64,000 nucleotides of DNA from Timonella corticicola (GCF_042683685.1 NZ_JBHUOP010000006.1:1-64000), one strand, 5' to 3'. Counted from the first letter of the stretch, positions 48,408-58,141 are shown. Program-made: numbers and translations. The notes: a model not told the origin generated them from the sequence alone.

Positions 48408-50357
48408 TCAATGCTGCGGGGTGCGGGTACGCTCCCGTAGTTCCGCAAACAGCGCATCCGCTACCTGGTCATCAAGGTTTTCAATCAGGCAGTCTCCCGC
48501 CGAGAGCGCCCCGCTCACCGAAACGTCCTGGATCCCCCTGAGGCGCTGAAGTGGGCCCTGATCCAGGCCTGTGTGTTGAATGTTTTTCAAGGGAATTGCC
48601 ACGAGTGAGGTAGTCCAGCGTCCGGTGCGCACATAGAGCACATCGTCGCTGAGCAGGTAGCCCTCATGGCCGTAGACTAGCGGGTTGAACAGCCGTGCAC
48701 GACGGGAGGTAACTGCTGTCAACGAGCGGTGTCGCGAGGCAACGCCCACAGCGGCCACGGGATCAACATTCGTGTACGGAGCAAGTAACCCGAGTATGTG
48801 TCCGATCTCCTCAAGTGTCGCCACAGGGAGCACGAGTTCGTTGGGTTTTGCGTTATCGTCCTCGGCGTCATCATCGTCGTCGTAGTCAATGATGGAGACG
48901 GTACGGACTCGCAACCGCCAATACCCGGGCCAGCGCCAGGCGAACGGCTGGGAGACATCAATCCAGTGCACCCGCGTGGTGTAGAGAGTTGAGGAGAAAT
49001 CCTTCAGTAGCCCGCGCGAGATCCCAAAAGCGCCCGGCACCACGCGCACCTTCGAGGCGTAATATTTGGTCGCAGCACGGAACGCCGCGTATGCCCCACC
49101 GATGAGTAGAAGAACAACGTTAATGGAGACTAAGGCCGAAACGATCTCAGCCGCATAGTCCCTGATCGGTAGGTTGAACCGTGCCAGGATGAGCACCGCA
49201 GGGACAGCCAGGATGCCCAGCACAATCGCGACAACCAGTGCACCGAATCCCGCCCGCCACGCTTGAGCCTCCACGCTTCGCGCAACCGGTAGGTCATACA
49301 CAATGGCCTCGTCGCGGTCCAGCGCCCGGAAGTCCACGCGCTCACGCTGCGGTTTACCACCAACCCAGTGGCGTTCCTTTTTATCGGTGTCTGCTTCCGC
49401 ATCGGCCGAGTCCGCGTCGCTTGTCTTCGTACCACCCGACTCCGTGCCGGACGATTCCTTCTCCCCCGAGTCCGTAGAGTTTGACTCCGTTACACCTGAC
49501 CCCACCGAATCGGTGTGAGACAAATCCTCGGGTGCCTCCGCAGCACCGGGCCCGCGTGCAGGATCACCGACGGCAGAATCAGGAGCAGTTCCCTGGGCAA
49601 TTTCCTCCATCGCGTCAAGCAACTGCCGCCGCAACTGCTCCCCGTCCGCTACTCGCATGTACCGGAACTCGATGGTTTCCGAATCGGGTAATCGAATGGT
49701 CACCACCGAGAACCCGAATATCTTGGCCACGAGGTTCCGCGAAACGTCGACTGCATCTATGCTCTCGATCGCGGCTTTTCTGCGCGAGGTCGAGAACGCT
49801 CCGGCCTTCTCAAGCACGTATTTCTGCGTGATTGCCCAGTACCTGCGCCGCCACGCGATATACATAAAGCCCATGACCACCAGCAGGATCGCACACATGA
49901 TGCCACCCAACAGGAGTGCAGTGTCGAGTGCCTCCGCAACGGTCAAGCCGTCACGACGATCCTCCCTGCGCACATTCTTCGCCACGAATGCGGCGATCAA
50001 GCCAAATCCGATCCCCGCAGATAAGAACGGGGAGGCAGGATGAGCGCGGAACCACCCAAGAGTCGCGTCCTCGAAAACCGGGTCAACGATTCTTTCTTTC
50101 TTGCCACGCGGTTCACGCCGACCACGCCATCCACCGCGCTTCGCCGGCGCTCCCTCGTCCTCTGCTCCGTGTCCCCTGTGTTCCGACGAGCTTTCGGCTA
50201 CCTCAACCGACCCAGTAGCGGAAACGGAGTTCAGTGACACCGAAGACTCAGCAGAGCGCACCGCCGCACCAGCCGAGCCGCTGGAACTGGAGTCGACGGA
50301 CCGAACCGGCTGCTCGTCGGCAATAGGACCAGAAGAGGAGCGCTCCTCAGCGCTCAC
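48408..50357 (-). CDS. PH-domain membrane protein, YdbT-like, copy 2
   Basis: The 649-residue product has a Ser/Gly-rich N-terminal tail of about 95 residues, TM helices (SAGIGFGLIAAFVA; LLLGGIMCAILLVVMGFMYIAW), a first PH domain (KAGAFSTSRRKAAIESIDAVDV), a Ser/Glu/Asp-rich linker, a second helix pair and later PH units (RVVPGAFGISRGLLKDFSS; YVRTGRWTTSLVAIPLKNIQHTGLDQGPL). GTG 50357 overlaps the upstream gene as GTGA. The N-terminal codons for GPIADEQ include a half copy of the dispersed CTCGTCGGCAATAGG repeat. Divergent from copy 1 apart from the domain plan. Confidence 0.85.
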   Translation of the reverse strand: MSAEERSSSGPIADEQPVRSVDSSSSGSAGAAVRSAESSVSLNSVSATGSVEVAESSSEHRGHGAEDEGAPAKRGGWRGRREPRGKKERIVDPVFEDATLGWFRAHPASPFLSAGIGFGLIAAFVAKNVRREDRRDGLTVAEALDTALLLGGIMCAILLVVMGFMYIAWRRRYWAITQKYVLEKAGAFSTSRRKAAIESIDAVDVSRNLVAKIFGFSVVTIRLPDSETIEFRYMRVADGEQLRRQLLDAMEEIAQGTAPDSAVGDPARGPGAAEAPEDLSHTDSVGSGVTESNSTDSGEKESSGTESGGTKTSDADSADAEADTDKKERHWVGGKPQRERVDFRALDRDEAIVYDLPVARSVEAQAWRAGFGALVVAIVLGILAVPAVLILARFNLPIRDYAAEIVSALVSINVVLLLIGGAYAAFRAATKYYASKVRVVPGAFGISRGLLKDFSSTLYTTRVHWIDVSQPFAWRWPGYWRLRVRTVSIIDYDDDDDAEDDNAKPNELVLPVATLEEIGHILGLLAPYTNVDPVAAVGVASRHRSLTAVTSRRARLFNPLVYGHEGYLLSDDVLYVRTGRWTTSLVAIPLKNIQHTGLDQGPLQRLRGIQDVSVSGALSAGDCLIENLDDQVADALFAELRERTRTPQH

Positions 50358-50848
50358 AGTTCAACCCGCCGCAATTCCGCTGCAGCTAACACTTCGTCGC
50401 GTAGTGCCTGCGCGCGCTGCGCGGGCAGACCGTCGATTGTCAGGTCACCAGCGCCAGCGGACGAGAAAGTGATCTGCGCGAGCCCATAGCGCCGATCAAT
50501 CGGGCCTTCCTCCGTATCCACACGCTGAATCCGGCCATACGGCATCGCGGTCGTGGAGCGGGACAGCGCGCCGCGGCGCACAAGAATCTCGTCCTCGCGG
50601 ACCATGAAGTGCAGGTTCTTCACTTCAAAATAGTCAAACGGGATACCCAACAAGCACAAAGCCAGCAAACCGCCCGGGAAATAAAGCAGCCACGACCAAC
50701 CCCAGATGAAGTACGGAATCGCGAGGAGCGGACACAACACCACCAGGCACCACATCATCGTGCGCATCTTCGCTTTGAACCAATCCCGCGACACCGGCAC
50801 CCACTCATCACGCGGGACCGGCACCTGCTCCTCAAACGTCGTGATCAT
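50354..50848 (-). CDS. PH-domain membrane protein, YdbS-like, copy 2
   Basis: A 164-residue protein with two TM helices (about 31-70) and a bPH2 domain (RRGALSRSTTAMPYGRIQRVDTEEGPIDRRYGLAQITF), clearly paralogous to the 161-residue protein at 47780-48265. ATG 50848 overlaps the DUF3180 gene stop as ATGA, tying this pair to the folate operon. Probable partner of the YdbT-like protein immediately downstream. Confidence 0.86.
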   Translation of the reverse strand: MITTFEEQVPVPRDEWVPVSRDWFKAKMRTMMWCLVVLCPLLAIPYFIWGWSWLLYFPGGLLALCLLGIPFDYFEVKNLHFMVREDEILVRRGALSRSTTAMPYGRIQRVDTEEGPIDRRYGLAQITFSSAGAGDLTIDGLPAQRAQALRDEVLAAAELRRVEL

Positions 50849-51321
50849 GCCGGACTACCTGCTGGACCTTGGGCTTCTTCTGGTTCGCTCGGCGGAATCT
50901 GGCAGTTGCGCTCAGCAATCATCGCGCACACGGTCATGATGAGCGCTGACACTGCCGCCGCGCCTGCCCACAACGCACGTGACTGTTGCGACTCAACGGA
51001 AATGTTTTCAAGTGCGAGCAGCACCTGAGCCCCATACCAACCCATGAAGATCATTCCACCCAACGAGCAGGCCTTGGCGAAGACCGCGATTCGCGCCGCG
51101 GCGAGTCCACTCAGGTTCGGCTTCTTGCCCGCAATGTAGGCGCGCACGCTTAGGCCACCCCAGGTCACCAGCCCCGCAAGCACGAGGCACGCGAAGATCT
51201 GCGGCCAGTTCACCACGCCAAGATGGATCCCCTGATGCACAAGCAACCGCAGCACGCTCCACGCGAGGGTGAGCGCGATCAAGAAGACAACCACGAGTTG
51301 CGTGATCGTTGTGCGTGTCAT
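50845..51321 (-). CDS. DUF3180 membrane protein
   Basis: A 158-residue protein with four predicted TM helices (about 8-27, 38-58, 75-97, 116-138) and a Pro/Glu-rich tail. The family is largely confined to actinobacteria and characteristically sits next to folK, as here (28 nt gap). No function is established. It is coupled to the YdbS-like gene by a 4-nt overlap. Confidence 0.85.
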   Translation of the reverse strand: MTRTTITQLVVVFLIALTLAWSVLRLLVHQGIHLGVVNWPQIFACLVLAGLVTWGGLSVRAYIAGKKPNLSGLAAARIAVFAKACSLGGMIFMGWYGAQVLLALENISVESQQSRALWAGAAAVSALIMTVCAMIAERNCQIPPSEPEEAQGPAGSPA

Positions 51322-51349
51322 GAAGCTCCTGAACTCGGCACGTGTTGGG

Positions 51350-54178
51350 CTACGTCAACCAGTTTAGTGCCAGCCACCGTACACCCGAACGGTCTGGCGC
51401 TGTCGCGGCAAGCGCGCTGACCGGTCCACCACCCAGTCCTGGTAGCACCGCCTCGTGGTCCGCCTCCTCCCATGGGACGAGCACGAAGGCACGCTCCTTG
51501 GCGCGTGGGTGCGGCAGTTCGAGGTCTTCGGCGCTCGCCACGAGCATGCCGTAGGTGATGATGTCGATGTCGATGGTCCGCGGGCCCCAGTGCACCTCAC
51601 GTGTGCGGTTGTGGGCGTTTTCGATCGCTTGGGTTGCGTGCAGCAGTTCGCGCGGCGACAGGGTCGTCTCGCCGATGACCACCGAGTTGTAGTAGTCGTT
51701 CTGGTCTGGCCCTCCGACCGCCGCGGTCAGTGCGAGTGGCCCAACCTTCACGATGGTGAAGCCCTCGGTCTCGCCAAGCGCCTTCACCGCGGCATTGAGC
51801 GTGCCCTGAGCATCACCGAGGTTTGCGCCCAGTGCCAGGACCACGCGAACTGGTTCCTGTGGGATCTCATCCATCTGGTCGAGTGTCTTGAACATTGAGG
51901 TGTTCAAGGAGGCCTCTGCGGAAAGCGCCGAGGCGCGTTCGGGCCTGCTCGCCGGTTCGATGATCGCGGTTCCACCACGGCTCAGGTCCTCTTGCGGATC
52001 ATCGGGGACGATGACCGGAATAACCTGGGTTGGGGCATCATCGCTCGACGGGGCGGGGCTCTCGGCAGACGGGCTAGATGCGCTCGCTCCCGATGCCTCC
52101 TGCGATTGCGTAGGCTGGGACGCGACGAGAGGGATCGCCGACACCGTGGTCGCCGGTTCGTCTGCGGAGGCAGCGCTGGCCTGTCCGGCAGCCCGTTTCT
52201 CGGCTGCAACTTGTGGCGAGTCACCGTCTCGGTTGCCGGCAGTCACATCGATGCCGAAGTGTTCCGACATCATCGCCGCGAAGCGCTCTTCAAGACGTTG
52301 CTGAGCCGATGGGCTCAACGTGGTCGTGTGCTCGGTCTCCGTGCTTGACGACGAGTCTGCTTGCGGTTCGTCCCCAGGTGCGGTCTCTGCGTCAGCGGAC
52401 TGGGCTGGGCTGGCAGCCGATACGGGTGGGGCAGGTTCCGAGTCGTTCGAACTCGAAGCACTCGGTGCGCTTCGTGGAGTCTCAGGGCTGAGCGCGCTGT
52501 CGGAGGTGTGGGCGCTCTGTGCGCTCTCCGGTCGTGACGGCAGCGGTTCAGGCTCAGTCGGCTGCGTTTCTGGAGTGTCAAACGCGAAAACCGGCGGTGC
52601 CCATTCGCTCTGCTCCACAGTGGGAGCACTTGAGGCTTCCGGTGACTGAGCACTGGTTTGGGTGACGGACGGAGCCTCGGGTGCTGTGGTCCGGTTCTGG
52701 GCGCTGATCGCAGGTGCGTTCGTCTTGGCTGTGGCTGCCTCGAAGAACGGCTTGGGAAGTGGCGGCAGTTCCTTCGGCGTTCCCATCGCAAACAGAGGTT
52801 TGGACAGGTCGAGTGGTTCATCTTGGCTACCGCCGAGCAGCTCCGATAGGGTCGGCCCCGACGGCACGGTGTTGCTCTGTGCCTGATGCCAGGGGTAACC
52901 GGAGGCGTCGCTGACACCGAGCGATTCCGATAACGCCGCGAACTGCGTGGTGTGGGTTGATGCCTCCTCCTCAGGCTCGTCTTCAAGCGCGGGAGGAACA
53001 ACGGTCTCAGCAGAGTCATCGGCAACAGATGCTTGATCGACAACTGGGGTATCGGCCGCGGCTGGCACATGTTCCACAACGGGTACGGCGTGTGTCGTGA
53101 TCGCAGCGTCTACCGAGTCGAGCGCGGTTTCCCCTGCCTGCGGCTCAGGTAGGGCTGGGAGGTCTTCCTCAAGTGTGGGAACCACGGTGGGTTCCACTAC
53201 GCTCTGCTCGACGGGTGCCTCGCTGATCTCATCCGGGTGTGACGGCTCGGTGTCTGCGGCTGATGCTGTCTGCTCCACTGCCACCGGGGTCTCATCCGCG
53301 CTGTCAGTCTCAGCAACGAGTGGGCTCTGAGCGGAGGCCACTCCAGCGGGTTCCTCTGCACCATTCTCGTCACTCTGGGGGGGGTCGTCTCGGGTGTCAG
53401 CCACGGCCTCGGCTGGAAGTTGTTCCACAGCCTCTAGCGAGGTGTCTTCTTCCCCAACCGGCTCGACAACCTCATCCGACGGCGTTACCTCTTGGCCGGA
53501 AGCAGTTTCGCTTCCGTGGAAGGCCTCTTGCGCTGACGCGACGGAATCGCTCGTGGGAATCGGCGCGGGAGACACCGCAACGCTCGGTGAAACAGAGGCG
53601 ACAACGGGTGCGGCGAATGCGGTCGCAACGGCGCTCACCGGGGTGGTTGCGGTTTCGGGTTCAACGCCGGGAGCAGAGTCCAACTCGGTAGGGGACGATG
53701 GGGAGTCTACGTCCTGCCACCGGGGAAGAGCGGCAACGGCTGGGGCATCCTCCACAGCGAATGGACGGCTCACACGTGCGGGATTGGTGCGGCTGCGGTG
53801 CACGGTGACCGCAACCGACCCGAACGGAACTGGAATCGGTGCGTGTGGTTTGTGGATGGACACCGAGACGGACTCAACCAACTGGTTCTCGAGGGTGACG
53901 GCAGCGATACGCTCTGCGAGGGTCTCGATGAGGTTGACCGCAGGCCCCTCAATAACCGAAACGGCGGCTTCGGCGAGGTGGGCATAGTTGACTGTCTTGT
54001 CGAGGTCATCGCCTGCGGCAGCATCGCCCAGTGCAAGGCCCAGAATCAGGTCAACGATGAATTCCTGCCCTGATTCACGCTCGCTGGACAGCACACCGTG
54101 ACGACCGGTGGCGGTTATCCCAGAGATCGTTATCTGGTCGATCTTGGAATGAGACGTGGGGTCGTGAGCCAAGGTCAT
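51350..54178 (-). CDS. folKB: FolB-FolK fusion with a very long disordered linker
   Basis: One continuous frame encodes dihydroneopterin aldolase (FolB, about residues 12-130; ATGRHGVLSSERESGQEF) and hydroxymethyl-dihydropterin pyrophosphokinase (FolK, about 777-942; LALGANLGDAQGTLN, HWGPRTIDIDII, LPHPRAKERAFVL). FolB-FolK fusions are known, but here about 640 residues of Pro/Ser/Ala/Glu-rich, low-complexity sequence separate the two. From ATG 54178 (AAAGG upstream) the total is 942 residues, against about 300 for a simple fusion. The linker has no stops or frameshifts and has irregular repeats such as SQPTQSQEASG and PSAESPAPSSDD. It follows folP by 179 nt. Confidence 0.9.
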   Translation of the reverse strand: MTLAHDPTSHSKIDQITISGITATGRHGVLSSERESGQEFIVDLILGLALGDAAAGDDLDKTVNYAHLAEAAVSVIEGPAVNLIETLAERIAAVTLENQLVESVSVSIHKPHAPIPVPFGSVAVTVHRSRTNPARVSRPFAVEDAPAVAALPRWQDVDSPSSPTELDSAPGVEPETATTPVSAVATAFAAPVVASVSPSVAVSPAPIPTSDSVASAQEAFHGSETASGQEVTPSDEVVEPVGEEDTSLEAVEQLPAEAVADTRDDPPQSDENGAEEPAGVASAQSPLVAETDSADETPVAVEQTASAADTEPSHPDEISEAPVEQSVVEPTVVPTLEEDLPALPEPQAGETALDSVDAAITTHAVPVVEHVPAAADTPVVDQASVADDSAETVVPPALEDEPEEEASTHTTQFAALSESLGVSDASGYPWHQAQSNTVPSGPTLSELLGGSQDEPLDLSKPLFAMGTPKELPPLPKPFFEAATAKTNAPAISAQNRTTAPEAPSVTQTSAQSPEASSAPTVEQSEWAPPVFAFDTPETQPTEPEPLPSRPESAQSAHTSDSALSPETPRSAPSASSSNDSEPAPPVSAASPAQSADAETAPGDEPQADSSSSTETEHTTTLSPSAQQRLEERFAAMMSEHFGIDVTAGNRDGDSPQVAAEKRAAGQASAASADEPATTVSAIPLVASQPTQSQEASGASASSPSAESPAPSSDDAPTQVIPVIVPDDPQEDLSRGGTAIIEPASRPERASALSAEASLNTSMFKTLDQMDEIPQEPVRVVLALGANLGDAQGTLNAAVKALGETEGFTIVKVGPLALTAAVGGPDQNDYYNSVVIGETTLSPRELLHATQAIENAHNRTREVHWGPRTIDIDIITYGMLVASAEDLELPHPRAKERAFVLVPWEEADHEAVLPGLGGGPVSALAATAPDRSGVRWLALNWLT

Positions 54179-54357
54179 TGTGGAGCCTTTCGTGTACCTG
54201 CACAGTGGCCCGCGGCGTGGGGGCTTCTGCACTTCATCGCGCGCAGCAATCTTAGCGGGTGAAATGCGGTTTGGACCAGAGCCAAGCGGTTTTCATAGGT
54301 ATCTTGCTCCATGAGAACCGGTACCAATCGGAGAAAACCAAGCATGAAGGCTGGATG

Positions 54358-55230
54358 TCACCCTAACCGTTTGACGTTTGCCGCCTGCCAAGCCTGAGCC
54401 ACCTTGAAGGCATCGACCGAGGCTGCGACGTTGTGCACCCGCACGGCCCACGCCCCTTCCAACACGGATAGCGCGGTGATGGCGGCGGTGGCCACGTCAC
54501 GTGCTTCGGGTGCGACTGGCTCACCTTCCTGTGAGGCGAGGAGTTGTCCGAGGAATCGCTTACGCGAGGCTCCCACCAGAACTGGATATCCTTCACCCAC
54601 GAAATCCCTAGTGCGGGCGAGCAATGGCCAATTGTTCGCTCCGCTCTTGGCAAAGCCAAGTCCCGGGTCCAGCACGATCTGTTCGCGTTTCACACCGGCT
54701 TGGAGAAGCTGCCCAACTCGAGTCATGAGTTCACGGTGCACATCGCTGTACACGTCGTCATAGCGATCAAGCGAGTCCATCTCGGTTGCGTGCCCGCGCC
54801 AGTGCATGGCGATGAACACGGCTCCGGTTTCGGCCGCGGTCCGATCCATGTGTGGGTCTGCGAGCCCACCCGAAACATCGTTGATGATGTGTGCCCCCGC
54901 CGCGACGGCGGCTTCGGCTACCTGTGCCCGAGTGGTGTCGATCGACAGTACGGCGCCAGTTCCCGCAAGCTCTTCGATGACCGGGATGACGCGCCGCAAC
55001 TCCTCGTCCACGTCAACGCGGGCGGCGCCTGGTCGGGTCGACTCGCCCCCGATATCGAGAATGTCCGCGCCCTGCTCCAGCAGTTCGTGTGCGTGCGCCA
55101 CCGCCGCATCGCGGGAGAACCATTTCCCTCCGTCAGAAAACGAATCGGGCGTGACGTTGACGATCCCCATGACCAGAGCGCGGCCAAGCGTGGAGACGCT
55201 GGTCGGAAGTGGGGCCGGATGGCGCATCAT
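54358..55230 (-). CDS. folP: Dihydropteroate synthase
   Basis: Condenses p-aminobenzoate with the pterin pyrophosphate in folate synthesis; target of sulfonamides. ATG 55230 (AAGGA 8 nt upstream) gives 290 residues. Signatures are MGIVNVTPDSFSDGG, ILDIGGESTRPGA, IINDVSGG and DPGLGFAKSGANNW. It lies 75 nt after folE. Confidence 0.96.
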   Translation of the reverse strand: MMRHPAPLPTSVSTLGRALVMGIVNVTPDSFSDGGKWFSRDAAVAHAHELLEQGADILDIGGESTRPGAARVDVDEELRRVIPVIEELAGTGAVLSIDTTRAQVAEAAVAAGAHIINDVSGGLADPHMDRTAAETGAVFIAMHWRGHATEMDSLDRYDDVYSDVHRELMTRVGQLLQAGVKREQIVLDPGLGFAKSGANNWPLLARTRDFVGEGYPVLVGASRKRFLGQLLASQEGEPVAPEARDVATAAITALSVLEGAWAVRVHNVAASVDAFKVAQAWQAANVKRLG

Positions 55231-55305
55231 GTCAGTTCCTTCGTCGCTCGGATACACGCGCGGCCACACACCCATTTCAGGAGTGTGTGGCCGCTGCGGT
55301 GAGTG

Positions 55306-55899
55306 CTATTTACCGATGATAAGACTCATCGCCTCGGCTCGGGTCGCGGTGTCTCGCATCTGACCTCGAACTGCCGAGGTGACCGTGCGCGATCCAGGTT
55401 TTTTGACCCCACGCATCGACATGCACAGGTGCTCACACTCGATCACCACGATGACGCCGCGGGGATTGAGCGCCTTCACGAGCGCGTCCGCGATCTGCGC
55501 GGTGAGTCGCTCCTGGACCTGCGGCCGTTTGGCAAACACCTCGACGACGCGCGCGAGTTTGGACAGTCCCGTGACTCGTCCATCCTCACCCGGAATATAG
55601 CCAACGTGCGCGACGCCGTGGAACGGCACCAGGTGGTGTTCGCAGGTCGAGTACAACTCAATGTCCTTGACCAGGATCATCTCATCGTGCCCGATGTCGA
55701 ACACGGTGTTGAGAACTTCCTGTGGGTCTTGGTCCAGACCAGAGAACACCTCGTTGTAGGCCCGGGCAACCCGCATCGGGGTCTCTTTCAGGCCCTCGCG
55801 ATCCGGGTTCTCCCCCAGCGCGATGAGCAGGTCACGGACTGCGGAGGCGGCCCGATCAAGGTCGATCGGACCGCGTCCGTTTGAACCGAGATCAGCCAC
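55306..55899 (-). CDS. folE: GTP cyclohydrolase I
   Basis: First step of folate synthesis. The 197-residue protein has the zinc ligands in STCEHHLVPF and ECEHLCMSMRG. GTG 55899 shares its first G with the ftsH stop (TAGTG), so the two genes are translationally linked, as is common in actinobacteria. Confidence 0.97.
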   Translation of the reverse strand: MADLGSNGRGPIDLDRAASAVRDLLIALGENPDREGLKETPMRVARAYNEVFSGLDQDPQEVLNTVFDIGHDEMILVKDIELYSTCEHHLVPFHGVAHVGYIPGEDGRVTGLSKLARVVEVFAKRPQVQERLTAQIADALVKALNPRGVIVVIECEHLCMSMRGVKKPGSRTVTSAVRGQMRDTATRAEAMSLIIGK

Positions 55900-57950
55900 T
55901 ACGCCTTGTCCTCGTCCGCGTCCACGGCACCTTCGGCACCGGCAGGCTCGGTCGGCGAGACGGCGCTTGGCTCATCATCGGTGTGCGGTCCAACCACGAT
56001 TCCAGTCTCGGCCTCGGGTGCTGCCGCAGTGGTTGTCGGCGTCTCGATTGGACCTGGGGCATCATGCAGTGGACGTTCGTCCGAGGAATGCCATACCGGG
56101 CGGTCCGGACGGCGGACGACCGGCTTGAAGATCTCCGCGAGTTCCTGCTCGTTCAGGGTTTCCTTCTCCAGCAGTTCTGCAACGAGGTGGTCAAGCACGT
56201 CGCGGTACTCGGTGAGCACCTCCCATGCCTCCTTGTTGGCGGTATCGAGCAGTGCACGCACTTCATCATCGATTGCGTTGGCAACGTTGGGTGAAGGAGT
56301 GCGTCCACTCTGTCCGCCACCGTAACCGTACATCGGTTCCCCTGTGGACTGGCCCAGATCAATCGTGCCCACACGGGAACTCATGCCGTACTTGGTGACC
56401 ATCTTGTAGGCGGTCTGGGTTGCCTTCTCGATGTCGTTTGACGCACCCGTGGTTGGGTCCTTGAACACGAGTTCCTCGGCGACACGACCACCCATTGCGT
56501 AGGCCATCTCATCGAGTAGTTCGTTGCGGGTCTTGGAGTACTTGTCCTCGGTTGGCATCACCATGGTGTATCCAAGCGCTCGACCACGTGGCAGGATCGT
56601 CACCTTGGTCACCGGGTCGGTGTTGCGCATCGCAGCCGCCACAAGTGCGTGACCGCCCTCGTGGTACGCCGTGTTCTTGAGTTCCTTGGCGTTCATCAGG
56701 CGGGTGCGCTTCTGCGGTCCCGCGATGACGCGGTCAATGGCCTCGTCGATTGCGCGGTCGTCGATGAGTTGCGCGTTCGAGCGGGCGGTCAGCAGTGCGG
56801 CCTCGTTCAGAACGTTGGCGAGGTCCGCACCCGAGAACCCAGGGGTGCGCTTTGCCACGGAGTGCAGGTCAACGCCCTCGACCATCGGCTTGCCCTGCGC
56901 GTGCACTCGCAGAATCGCCTCGCGGCCCTTGAGGTCCGGTGGCTCGACACCGATCTGGCGGTCGAATCGGCCCGGACGCAGGAGCGCCGGGTCAAGGATG
57001 TCCGGGCGGTTGGTTGCGGCGATGAGGATGACGTTGGTCTTGACGTCGAATCCATCCATCTCCACAAGGAGCTGGTTCAGCGTCTGCTCACGCTCATCGT
57101 GGCCGCCGCCCATGCCTGCACCACGGTGCCGGCCCACTGCGTCGATCTCGTCCACGAAGATGATTGCCGGCGAGTTTTCCTTCGCCTGCTTGAACAGGTC
57201 ACGCACACGCGAGGCACCCACACCGACGAACATCTCCACGAAGTCCGAACCGGAGATCGAGTAGAACGGCACGCCAGCCTCACCCGCAACGGCACGTGCG
57301 AGGAGAGTCTTACCGGTTCCCGGAGGGCCGTACAGCAGCACACCCTTCGGGATCTTCGCCCCAACAGCCTGGAACTTCGCGGGCTCAGACAGGAACTCCT
57401 GGATCTCGCGCAGTTCCTCGACGGCCTCGTCAGCACCAGCCACGTCGCTGAACGTCACCTGCGGCATGTCCTTGCTTGCCATCTTCGCGCTGGACTTGCC
57501 AAAGCCCATCACGTTGCGGCCACCACCCTGCATGCGCGAGGTGATGAAGTAGAACAGACCGATGATGATGATGAACGGGATGATGAAGGTCAGCATCGAC
57601 ACGAACACGTTGACGCGCGGAACCTCGGAGTTGTATCCGTCCTTCGGGTTCGCGTCCGCCACGGCCTGAACCACGGTCTGGCCCTGAGGCGCCACGTAGT
57701 AGAACTCGACCTTGGTGCCGATCTCCTTGTCGTCCACCGTGAACGGTTCGCTCAACGTAAGACGAACACGCTGGTCACCGTCCACTATGAGGGCCTGGGT
57801 GACCGTGTCACCCTTCAGGAGTTCAAGTCCCTGAGAGGTGTCAATCTTGCCGACTCGCTCACTGAACAGCGAGGATGCGGCAAAGGCGAGTAGTACGACG
57901 GCGAGGACCACCCACAGGAACGGTCCGCTGAGTAAACGCTTCTTCTTCAT
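55899..57950 (-). CDS. ftsH: ATP-dependent zinc metalloprotease FtsH
   Basis: Membrane-anchored AAA protease for quality control of membrane proteins. The 683-residue product has TM helices at about 11-28 and 115-137 flanking an extracytoplasmic domain, Walker A GPPGTGKT (208-215), Walker B IIFVDEID, the SRH (RPDILDPALLRPGRFDRQ), and the zinc site HEGGH (430-434). The C-terminal 60 residues are acidic and disordered. It is preceded by a hpt terminator-like hairpin. Confidence 0.97.
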   Translation of the reverse strand: MKKKRLLSGPFLWVVLAVVLLAFAASSLFSERVGKIDTSQGLELLKGDTVTQALIVDGDQRVRLTLSEPFTVDDKEIGTKVEFYYVAPQGQTVVQAVADANPKDGYNSEVPRVNVFVSMLTFIIPFIIIIGLFYFITSRMQGGGRNVMGFGKSSAKMASKDMPQVTFSDVAGADEAVEELREIQEFLSEPAKFQAVGAKIPKGVLLYGPPGTGKTLLARAVAGEAGVPFYSISGSDFVEMFVGVGASRVRDLFKQAKENSPAIIFVDEIDAVGRHRGAGMGGGHDEREQTLNQLLVEMDGFDVKTNVILIAATNRPDILDPALLRPGRFDRQIGVEPPDLKGREAILRVHAQGKPMVEGVDLHSVAKRTPGFSGADLANVLNEAALLTARSNAQLIDDRAIDEAIDRVIAGPQKRTRLMNAKELKNTAYHEGGHALVAAAMRNTDPVTKVTILPRGRALGYTMVMPTEDKYSKTRNELLDEMAYAMGGRVAEELVFKDPTTGASNDIEKATQTAYKMVTKYGMSSRVGTIDLGQSTGEPMYGYGGGQSGRTPSPNVANAIDDEVRALLDTANKEAWEVLTEYRDVLDHLVAELLEKETLNEQELAEIFKPVVRRPDRPVWHSSDERPLHDAPGPIETPTTTAAAPEAETGIVVGPHTDDEPSAVSPTEPAGAEGAVDADEDKA

Positions 57951-58141
57951 CGGTGATCGAGGTACCCCTCGTATCCCTTCTTAACTTGTGGCACGTGCAC
58001 GTTGTTGCTTAGACAGTACATCGAAAAACTCTCGAAGTGCTGTGTACGTTCCCTTGTTCGCCCTGGGCACCGTGTTTGTTCGCCCAAGGCGTGATACTGG
58101 CCCGAAAACGACCGACCTCCGAACACGTGGGGGCAAGCAAA

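Noticed and set aside
52000..53700. The FolB-FolK linker as a frameshift artefact or separate gene
   Set aside because: The frame is continuous, with a consistent Pro/Ser/Ala/Glu composition, no internal stop, and both enzyme domains in the same frame.
56649..57893. A 414-codon plus-strand frame opposite ftsH
   Set aside because: It is fully antisense to a well-supported ftsH, with arginine/histidine-rich composition typical of a shadow frame in GC-rich DNA.
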